From Candidatus Kuenenia stuttgartensis (lineage in GTDB: Bacteria; Planctomycetota; Planctomycetia; Planctomycetales; Planctomycetaceae): 39,841 nt of DNA. This document shows, in pieces, positions 24,043 through 31,269 of this stretch (position 1 is its first letter; each line of letters begins with the position of its first letter). The notes beneath the pieces were generated by a model, which had not been told where the DNA came from, ran no database searches, and saw only the letters and a program-made list of their open reading frames with translations. A program made the translations under genes and the position numbers. The stretch spans positions 1-39,841 of the forward strand of contig CAMDRI010000033.1 of NCBI GenBank assembly GCA_945906725.1, written 5' to 3'.

Positions 24043-26892
24043 TCATTCGGTCGGGTACCAAGGCTCTGAAATCCACTTTTCCACGTCGTGGTACGGATGC
24101 AGCGGAGCGTCCGGAATTCCACGCACCGTATTGCGAAAGACGAGCGCGTCGTCGATTTCCCACAGCGGAATGAACTGCACGGTTCCGGACAGCTCGCGAT
24201 GCAGTTCTTGCAAGGATGCCACGGTTGTGGCCCAATCGGCCACTCGGTCGAGGTCAATCAAACCTTGCCGCAACCAGTCGGGCAGATACCGAATCGACTC
24301 CAAGCGTGCGACGGTGTCGAGCGATAGCAACGGCCAGAGTTCCATCATCGGCTCGGTCATGCGAGTCGTGCGGTAGACCAAATCCCAGGCAGGCGACTCG
24401 GACACCGCAGCCGGCGCGACGACGGCATCTTGGCCCGATGCGACGGGCAAGCGGTCGGCTCCTGGCGGGCTCGCGGCTTGCGACGGTGCGGCCAGGCTGA
24501 CGAGTTCAACGTTGATGTCGATCCGTTTCCAGTCTTCGATCAAGCGTCTGGCGGCGGCTTCGGCCAGCGGTTCCGGTTCGCAGATCATTCGCAGTGTCCG
24601 CATCTCAGCACCGAGATTCTTTTTGGCCGCCGTCGCCAGTGCGAACGCGAGCGACACGTCGGCCTCGCGCGGAGTCACCAAGTTGTGATACGCCGACAGG
24701 TTTGTCGCCCACGGAGCGGTCACGACTCGACCGCGATCCGGCTGACTTTTCTTGACCAACGTTTGCAGAGACTTCCGGTACTCGGCATTAAAACTGATCG
24801 CGGCGAACTGTCGCGATTGCTGATCGGTGATCGCCATCCCGGTCCACACCAGTTCCGACTTCGCTTGGTCGTAGGTCAAGCCGCTGTCAGGCGGCAACTT
24901 GGCTGGGACGTTCGCCTTCGGCAGAGATTCCCGCAGCGTGCGAACCGTCAGATCGTGCAGCATGACATCGCGCAGCACCTGCGAACGATCGAGGCCGTAC
25001 ATCAGCGCCCGTCGCAGCTCCGGACTGCGGAGCGGTTTGCTTTGCGGATTGAACTGCACAAAGTGCGTTTGCGGCACGGCGTATTTGCGGACGAAAAACC
25101 GTCCGTCCGCCGCCAGCTTGTCGAGCTGCCAAGCCGGGACGCACGGGATCATCGAAATCTCACCGCGCAGCAAGCCTTGCACCGCCTTTTCGTACGACGG
25201 GTAGCGATACTCAAGAATTTCGGCGATGTGTCGTTGCAAGACACGCTCTGGTTCGTTCACGGTCCGTCGCAACGCGATGACATTCTCACCCACCGCTTGA
25301 ACGCGGTAGCGTTGATCGAGTTCCGCGCTGGTTTGTTCGCTGGTCCCCAAAGGAATCGCAAAGATCGCTTCGGTCCGCACCGGGATGCGCGAAAACTTGA
25401 CAGAAAACTCGAACGGCCCACTCACCGCGACGCCATCGATGAAGCTCGCCAGTCGTTCATCGAAATGCCCAGAACTTGGTTCCAGCCGCTCCAACAGCGC
25501 CGTCACCACGCCCGATGCCGTGACGATCGGCGACGATTCCCACGAGGACCGATTCGACCGAAGCGTGAACACCGCTTGCCGACCCAAGTCTGTCGGCTCC
25601 CAACTTTCCAGGAATCGCGACCGATACCGCGCACCGCCGTCAATGCGTGCCGGCTCGAAGAACGGCAACCGAGTCAGACCATCGCGACGACGAGTCGCCT
25701 CGGTCGCAAACGGAAAGCTGGTGACCGGAATCACGGGGTCGACGCTGCCGACCTTGAGGATCTGCCAGCGCTGAGCGGCTTGCCGATGTGGGTTCTTCAA
25801 ACTCGGTGTCGTGGGCCAAACGAGCGCGGCTTCGTCCACCAGCGCCGCGGCTTGATCGAATTTCCCCGCAGCACTCGCGAGCGATGCCTCAGCCAACAAT
25901 CGATTCGTCTCGGCAATCAACTTGTCACGCCAGCTCGCACCATTGGGTTGGTCCGCTTGTAATTTGAGCAGTCGGGTCAAATGAAACCGAGCCTGCCGGA
26001 AGTCGCGGGCTGTCATAGCCGGCTCAACCAAAATGTCGATCGCCTTGCCGAGTTCGGCCGAACATTTCGCGAGGTCCTGTCCCATCGTCGCGTACCGCAC
26101 CAACGGGTCTTTCGAGTTGATCGCCGCCTTGACTCGCTCGTGCATTTGTTCGAGCAACGCGAATGCCGCCTCGGCCTCGCCCAGAGCCAGCTTTCCCTGA
26201 GCATCCAGCAACAAGAATCGATTCAACCGTTCGTCCGAACCGGGCCACCCCAAATGCCGTCGGTCCACGAACAACAGCAACTCGTAGGCGTCATCCAGTT
26301 CTGCCTTGTCGAGCAACAAATCAACGCGTCGGAGAATCACATCTTCAAAGTTGATGATGTCGCTGACGAATTTGTCGACGTTCAGTTTGTAAGATGAGTC
26401 GTCCTCATCCTCGGCGACCTTCGTGCTGTCGGGGAGTTCGACTTCGATGTTGTCGACTTTCTCTCGCAGCTTGCGATGCTCGTCCCCCGACTGCCGCAAC
26501 CGCGCGGCGAAAGCGTCCTGCGACTCGCCAGCCATCCGTGTCACCTTCGGCGGCTGAGCCATCTGTTTCCGCTTCTCATTGATCTGATCGAGCGTTTTCG
26601 GTCGAGGCTGCAACGGCTTGACCGTCAGCACGTCATCATTCTTGAGGAAGACCCAGTCGAACGGCGGCTTCGTGAGCAGATCCGCCTTCGACGGCAGGTT
26701 TCGCAGCACCTCGGCCTTTTTCGGGAGCGGTGCTTCTGTGGACTGTTCAGGCTTCGCGGGTTCCGTTTCGGCTTTCGCCGGATCGTCCGCCTTCTGAGCC
26801 AACCCAGACGTCGCTTGGGCCAGCACCAACGCGACGCTGACGAGCCAAAACCACGTCACGAGTCTCCGCTGTCGGGTGCGCTGCATTGCCAT
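24043..26892 (-). CDS. Large exported protein with family-5 solute-binding (SBP_bac_5-like) domain
   Basis: 949 residues from the ATG at 26890-26892, with GGAGG 7 nt upstream; the frame is open to 27132. Residues 1-32 form a signal peptide (VTWFWLVSVALVLAQATSGLAQ). A region of about 350 residues, rich in charged helices with TPR-like stretches, follows. From about 390 to 940 the sequence resembles oligopeptide-binding proteins: FTLRSNRSSW, YRYPSYEKAVQGLLRGEISM, FNPQSKPLRSPELRRALMYG, LDRSQVL and a C-terminal GTVQFIPLWEIDDALVFRNTVRG. Ordinary family-5 binding proteins are about 520-600 residues, so the helical N-terminal half is extra. No ABC permease or ATPase genes are adjacent, so its role as a transport receptor is uncertain. 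Confidence 0.8.
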   Translation of the reverse strand: MAMQRTRQRRLVTWFWLVSVALVLAQATSGLAQKADDPAKAETEPAKPEQSTEAPLPKKAEVLRNLPSKADLLTKPPFDWVFLKNDDVLTVKPLQPRPKTLDQINEKRKQMAQPPKVTRMAGESQDAFAARLRQSGDEHRKLREKVDNIEVELPDSTKVAEDEDDSSYKLNVDKFVSDIINFEDVILRRVDLLLDKAELDDAYELLLFVDRRHLGWPGSDERLNRFLLLDAQGKLALGEAEAAFALLEQMHERVKAAINSKDPLVRYATMGQDLAKCSAELGKAIDILVEPAMTARDFRQARFHLTRLLKLQADQPNGASWRDKLIAETNRLLAEASLASAAGKFDQAAALVDEAALVWPTTPSLKNPHRQAAQRWQILKVGSVDPVIPVTSFPFATEATRRRDGLTRLPFFEPARIDGGARYRSRFLESWEPTDLGRQAVFTLRSNRSSWESSPIVTASGVVTALLERLEPSSGHFDERLASFIDGVAVSGPFEFSVKFSRIPVRTEAIFAIPLGTSEQTSAELDQRYRVQAVGENVIALRRTVNEPERVLQRHIAEILEYRYPSYEKAVQGLLRGEISMIPCVPAWQLDKLAADGRFFVRKYAVPQTHFVQFNPQSKPLRSPELRRALMYGLDRSQVLRDVMLHDLTVRTLRESLPKANVPAKLPPDSGLTYDQAKSELVWTGMAITDQQSRQFAAISFNAEYRKSLQTLVKKSQPDRGRVVTAPWATNLSAYHNLVTPREADVSLAFALATAAKKNLGAEMRTLRMICEPEPLAEAAARRLIEDWKRIDINVELVSLAAPSQAASPPGADRLPVASGQDAVVAPAAVSESPAWDLVYRTTRMTEPMMELWPLLSLDTVARLESIRYLPDWLRQGLIDLDRVADWATTVASLQELHRELSGTVQFIPLWEIDDALVFRNTVRGIPDAPLHPYHDVEKWISEPWYPTE

Positions 26893-27025
26893 CGTTCGAC
26901 CTCCGGTTGGGCAATTTACGCGGACGGACCACCGAACGGAATCATCCGACGCCCACCAAACACCGCATTTCTTGGCCTCGCAGCCCTTGCGGTTCAAAAT
27001 CCCAAATCTCAGATTGCCAACCCCT

Positions 27026-27868
27026 ATGACCACCGACCTGCAAGTCCACTTGTTACCTAGCCTGGTTTCCGAAGAGCAGCTTCGCGGCGGCGTGGTAGTC
27101 GTCATCGATGTTCTGCGAGCCAGCACGACCATAACCCAAGCCCTCGCCAGCCGAGCGACTGCTGTCGTTCCTACCTCGACGGTCGCGGAAGCTCACGCGG
27201 CTGCCGCAGCGATCGCGGGAATTCCGCAGTCGTCCGCCGACACCCCGGTTCCGCCGGACATCCGCGCCAAAGCCGGAGTGATTTTAGGTGGAGAGCGCGG
27301 TGGCACGCTGATCTCTGGCTTCGATCTCGACAATTCGCCGATGAAGTACACCCCTGGCGTCGTCGCCGGCAAGACCGTGGTCTTCACAACCACGAACGGC
27401 ACGCAAGCCCTGCTGAGATGCCGGCTCGCAGCACGCACGCTCGTCGGCTGCTTCAGCAATCTGCATGCGGTGATCGCCCTTCTGGCAAACGACTCGCGAC
27501 CGATCCATCTCCTCTGCGCCGGTACGGATGGCATCGTCTCGACCGATGACGCCCTCTGCGCCGGAGCCATCGCCACCGGAGTCTGGGCCGCCCGCAACTG
27601 GCCGAAATGGCACGGCGACGAACTGCGGCTAGTCATGGATCTCTTCACCTGCCGCTGCCAACCAATGCGAGAAGTCGTCAACACACTCCGAGAAAGTCAC
27701 GGCGGTCGCAATCTGATCTCGCTCGGCCTGGAAGCCGACATCGAGCGGGCCGCTCGCTGGGACTTGTTCCATCTCGTACCGGAGTTCGATCTCGCCACAC
27801 GCCGGCTGCAACCAGCGACCGGCGTCCCAGCCGATCCGAAACAAATCCTGATGGCCCCACGAGAATAA
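27026..27868 (+). CDS. comB: ComB-like 2-phosphosulfolactate phosphatase
   Basis: 280 residues from the ATG at 27026, the position where the family begins. Typical blocks are present: VVVIDVLRASTTITQALASR, GVILGGERGGTLISGFDLDN, SPMKYT, VVFTTTNGTQAL and HLLCAGTDGIVSTDDALCAG. ComB hydrolyses 2-phosphosulfolactate to sulfolactate, a step of coenzyme M synthesis in methanogens. It is also widespread in bacteria without coenzyme M, where its role is unsettled. No comA or comC homologue is visible in the window. The AT-rich bases before the start (CAAAATCCCAAATCTCAGAT) resemble planctomycete intergenic repeats. The gene is followed by glyQS after 95 nt. Confidence 0.9.
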   Translation: MTTDLQVHLLPSLVSEEQLRGGVVVVIDVLRASTTITQALASRATAVVPTSTVAEAHAAAAAIAGIPQSSADTPVPPDIRAKAGVILGGERGGTLISGFDLDNSPMKYTPGVVAGKTVVFTTTNGTQALLRCRLAARTLVGCFSNLHAVIALLANDSRPIHLLCAGTDGIVSTDDALCAGAIATGVWAARNWPKWHGDELRLVMDLFTCRCQPMREVVNTLRESHGGRNLISLGLEADIERAARWDLFHLVPEFDLATRRLQPATGVPADPKQILMAPRE

Positions 27869-27963
27869 CCGGCCTTGCAAGGAAACATCGCGGCACGTCC
27901 AATCACGCCGCGTCCGCTGTGTCCCCAATCGAAAATCAAAAATCCTAAATCGAAAATCTCAAA

Positions 27964-29427
27964 ATGCCCAAGTCGATGGATCAAATTGTTTCGCTCTGTA
28001 AACGCCGCGGATTCTTGTTTCAGTCGTCGGAAATCTACGGCGGGATCAACGGCTTCTGGGATTACGGCCCGCTCGGTGTCGAACTGAAACGCAACGTCCG
28101 AGCCGCGTGGTGGAACGACATGATCACCAACCACGACGAGTTTTCGGCGCTGCCCGGTGCCCCGCGCGAATTCCAAATGACCGGCATCGAAACCTCGATC
28201 ATCATGCACCCGCAGGTTTGGAAGGTCTCCGGCCACTTCGATCTGTTCTGCGACAAGAAGGTCGATTGCCACACCTGCAAGGGACGCTTTCGCGCCGACC
28301 ATCTCAAGACCAGCCAGTGTCCTCAAAAACCCAGCAAATGCCCCGGCGAGCATGACGCCTGCAAGCTCACCGAACCGCGCGACTTCAACCTGATGTTCAA
28401 GACGACGCTGGGTGCAATGGGGGGCGAAGACGACGCCGCTTTCCTCCGTCCCGAGACGGCTCAGGGCATGTTCGTGAATTACAAAAACGTTGTGGACAGC
28501 ATGTCGGTGCGCGTTCCGTTTGGGATCGCTCAGATCGGCAAGAGCTTCCGCAATGAGATCACGCCGCGCAACTTCACATTCCGCTCACGCGAGTTCGAGC
28601 AGATGGAGATGGAGTTCTTCTGCCACCCGTCCGAATCGCGGCAGTGGTACGAGTACTGGCGAAATCGCCGCTTCGCCTGGTATCAGAAACTCGGCATCGC
28701 CAGCGACAGCTTGATTCTTCGCGACCACGCGCAGGATGAACTGTCGCACTACTCGGTCGGCACCGCCGACGTCGAGTACGCCTTCCCATTCCTCGGCCCC
28801 GGTGAGTATGGCGAATTGGAAGGGATCGCGCATCGCGGTGACTTCGACCTCCGCTCTCACATGGAAGGGAAGTTTGTGAAAGGAGCCGATGGCTGTCTCA
28901 CTCTGGATCTCAACGCCGACGGCTCGCCGAAATACAAAGGCTCCGGCAAGGACATGAATTACTTCGATGACCAGACTCGCGAGAAGTTCCTGCCGCATGT
29001 CATCGAACCCGCCGCCGGTGCCGATCGCGCGACGTTGGCGTTCCTCTGCGAAGCGTACCACGAGGATCAGCAGCCCGATGACAAAGGTGAAATGCAGTCG
29101 CGGGTCTATTTGAAACTGCACCCGAAGCTCGCGCCGGTCAAAGTCGCCGTCTTCCCGCTTATCAAGAAGGAGGGGATGCCGGAGAAGGGCTTGGAGATTT
29201 ACCGCGCACTCAAGTCAGCGGGGATCGCGGCCGTCTACGCTCAGCAAGGAGCGATCGGCAAACGCTATCGCCGCCAGGACGAGATCGGAACGCCGTGGTG
29301 CATCACCGTCGATGGCGACACGATGACCGCCGGGACTGTCACGCTCCGCGACCGCGACTCTCTCGAACAAATCCGTCTGCCGGTAACGGGAGTGGTGGAT
29401 GAAATTGCTCGCCGGCTGCGAGCGTGA
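27964..29427 (+). CDS. glyQS: Glycyl-tRNA synthetase, single-chain (alpha2) type
   Basis: Charges tRNA-Gly with glycine in the cytosol. The 487-residue class II enzyme begins with the eukaryote/archaea-like signature RRGFLFQSSEIYGGINGFWDYGPLGVELK. A zinc-binding insertion (CHTCKGRFRADH with further Cys residues) follows at about 97-125. Motif 2 is at SFRNEITPRNFTFRSREFEQMEMEFF and motif 3 at GIAHRGDFDLRSH. The C-terminal anticodon-binding domain (LAPVKVAVFPLIKKEGMPEK to GTPWCITVDGDT) is complete. The upstream bases (ATCGAAAATCAAAAATCCTA) are an AT-rich repeat type. The gene is followed immediately by an RluA-type gene. Confidence 0.97.
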   Translation: MPKSMDQIVSLCKRRGFLFQSSEIYGGINGFWDYGPLGVELKRNVRAAWWNDMITNHDEFSALPGAPREFQMTGIETSIIMHPQVWKVSGHFDLFCDKKVDCHTCKGRFRADHLKTSQCPQKPSKCPGEHDACKLTEPRDFNLMFKTTLGAMGGEDDAAFLRPETAQGMFVNYKNVVDSMSVRVPFGIAQIGKSFRNEITPRNFTFRSREFEQMEMEFFCHPSESRQWYEYWRNRRFAWYQKLGIASDSLILRDHAQDELSHYSVGTADVEYAFPFLGPGEYGELEGIAHRGDFDLRSHMEGKFVKGADGCLTLDLNADGSPKYKGSGKDMNYFDDQTREKFLPHVIEPAAGADRATLAFLCEAYHEDQQPDDKGEMQSRVYLKLHPKLAPVKVAVFPLIKKEGMPEKGLEIYRALKSAGIAAVYAQQGAIGKRYRRQDEIGTPWCITVDGDTMTAGTVTLRDRDSLEQIRLPVTGVVDEIARRLRA

Positions 29428-30100
29428 CATGACAGCTTTGTCCGTACTCCTCGAAGACGGCCCAATCCTGGCGATCAACAAGCCGGCGGGATTGCTGACT
29501 CAAGCTCCGCCTGGAGTGCCGTCGTTGGAGGCCGAGGTCAAAGCGTGGCTGAAAGAACGCCACGACAAGCCGGGCAACGTGTATCTCGGCATTCCGCATC
29601 GGCTCGACCGCAGCGTCTCCGGGGTGATCGTCTTCACGCGGAACTCGAAGGCGGCCGCTCGCATGGCCGAGCAATTCGAGCAGCGCGAAGTTCGCAAAAT
29701 CTATTGGGCCGTCGTCGAAGCGATTCCCGATCCGCCCGCCGCCGAACTGACCGACTGGATTATGAAGCTCCCCGAACAATCGCGAGCGGAAGTTGTCTCG
29801 GCGGTCACTCCAGGAGCACGCGGTTGCCGGCTGTCGTACCGAGTGCTGGCCACTCGCGAGAATGAATCGCTGGTGGAAATCGAACCGCACACCGGCCGGA
29901 TGCATCAGATCCGCGTGCAGTTTGCCAGTCGTGGCTGGCCGGTGCTTGGCGATACGCAATACGGCTCGACACGCTCGCCGTTTTCCGAAGAACAGCGGAT
30001 CGCTCTGCACGCGCATTCGCTGACCTTCCAACATCCCGTCCGCTACGATCCGCTAACTATCTCGGCTCCACTGCCAGAAGATTGGCCAATGCAACTTTGA
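29399..30100 (+). CDS. RluA-family pseudouridine synthase
   Basis: 233 residues from the ATG at 29399, which has GGGAG 6 nt upstream but overlaps glyQS by 29 nt; an alternative ATG at 29429, 1 nt after the glyQS stop, gives 223 residues and fits the family N-terminus better. The core signatures are present: LAINKPAGLLTQ, the catalytic HRLDRSVSGVIVF (Asp in HRLD), KIYWAVVEA, and VEIEPHTGRMHQIRVQFASRGWPVLGD. No S4 domain precedes the catalytic domain. It isomerises uridine in rRNA or tRNA; the target site cannot be told. Translation is probably coupled to glyQS. Confidence 0.93.
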   Translation: MKLLAGCERDMTALSVLLEDGPILAINKPAGLLTQAPPGVPSLEAEVKAWLKERHDKPGNVYLGIPHRLDRSVSGVIVFTRNSKAAARMAEQFEQREVRKIYWAVVEAIPDPPAAELTDWIMKLPEQSRAEVVSAVTPGARGCRLSYRVLATRENESLVEIEPHTGRMHQIRVQFASRGWPVLGDTQYGSTRSPFSEEQRIALHAHSLTFQHPVRYDPLTISAPLPEDWPMQL

Positions 30101-30260
30101 TTTTCGACATACAGTTTCACAGCAACACGACTCGCTTACGCAACATCTGGGTCCGCGAGGCGATCTCCCCACTGATCGGCAAGAAACCGTAACCGGCCGA
30201 ATGCCGCTCGCCGACAGCCGTAATCCCGTTTTTGTTGTCCCCATCAACGACGACACACTC

Positions 30261-31268
30261 ATGCGCATTGTCCAACTACAAACTTCCGATCGCGGCCGAC
30301 GCCTCGGCGTCATCAACGGCGACAAGATCCTCGACGTCACAGAAATCGACGGCACGCCAACGCTGCGTTCGACCTACGAAGCCTTTCAACTCGCCGATGA
30401 GCGAGGCGTGTCATTGTCGGACCTGCTCGCGCCGCGAGCCAAAGAGACGTCGCGCCGGTTCGATTACAAGTTCGTGCTCGCAGCGGAGTCGCATGGCGAC
30501 AAGCCGTACCTATTGCCACCGCTCGATCATCCCGATCCGTATCACTTGCTCGTCGCCGGTACGGGCCTGACGCATCTCGGCAGCATGAAATCGCGAGACG
30601 AGATGCATGTCGTCGCCGACGCTCCGAAAACTGATTCGGCAAAGATGTTTGAAATGGGACTCGCCGGAGGCAAACCGGCTCCCGGCCAGCGCGGCGTCGC
30701 ACCCGAATGGTTCTACAAAGGGAACGGCACCATCCTGCGCGGTCCGCGCGAGCCGCTCGAAATCCCGGAATTCGCGCTCGACGGCGGCGAAGAACCGGAG
30801 ATCGTCGGCTGCTACGTCATCAACAAACTCGGTGTGCCAACGCGGCTGGGCTTCTCGCTCGGCAACGAATGGTCGGACCATGCGACCGAGAAGATCAATT
30901 ACCTGTACCTCGCTCCGTCGAAGTTGCGAACGTGCGCGGTCGGGCCGGAGCTCAACACCGATTGGGATTTCCAAGAAGTTTCGCTGCGCTGCACAGTGAC
31001 GCGCGGCAAGCAACAACTTTACGACAGCGGCCCGCTTTTCAGCGGCGAGCATCACATGAGCCACTCGCTGGCGAACCTCGAAGACCATCACTTCAAGTAC
31101 CCGCAACATCGTCTGCCCGGCGACGTGCATCTGCATTTCTTCGGCACCAGCAAGCTCAGCTATTCGACTCGCGATTGGCAATTCGCCGACGGCGATGTCG
31201 TGAAGGTCGAAGGCGCCAACTTCAGTGCGCCGCTGACGAATCGAGTTTCTCGACAAAAAGGCGACTAG
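30261..31268 (+). CDS. AraD1/GguC-like FAH-fold enzyme
   Basis: 335 residues from the ATG at 30261 (MRIVQLQTSDRGRRLGVING); the frame opens at 30201. It belongs to the FAH superfamily but to the branch with the signature LLVAGTGLTHLGSMKSRDEMH, seen in GguC and the AraD1 group. The metal-binding region reads EPEIVGCYVIN, with FSLGNEWSDHATEKINYLYLAPSKLRTCAVGPEL downstream. AraD1 enzymes act on 2-dehydro-3-deoxy sugar acids such as those from arabinose oxidation. Whether that holds here is an inference. The next gene, a molybdopterin oxidoreductase, starts 1 nt after its stop, so the two form a tight unit. Confidence 0.82.
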   Translation: MRIVQLQTSDRGRRLGVINGDKILDVTEIDGTPTLRSTYEAFQLADERGVSLSDLLAPRAKETSRRFDYKFVLAAESHGDKPYLLPPLDHPDPYHLLVAGTGLTHLGSMKSRDEMHVVADAPKTDSAKMFEMGLAGGKPAPGQRGVAPEWFYKGNGTILRGPREPLEIPEFALDGGEEPEIVGCYVINKLGVPTRLGFSLGNEWSDHATEKINYLYLAPSKLRTCAVGPELNTDWDFQEVSLRCTVTRGKQQLYDSGPLFSGEHHMSHSLANLEDHHFKYPQHRLPGDVHLHFFGTSKLSYSTRDWQFADGDVVKVEGANFSAPLTNRVSRQKGD

Positions 31269-31269
31269 C

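Noticed and set aside
24430-25962. 510-codon open frame on the plus strand
   Set aside because: Fully antisense to the solute-binding-like gene, whose codon pattern and motifs are clear. The translation is Arg/Gln/His-rich.
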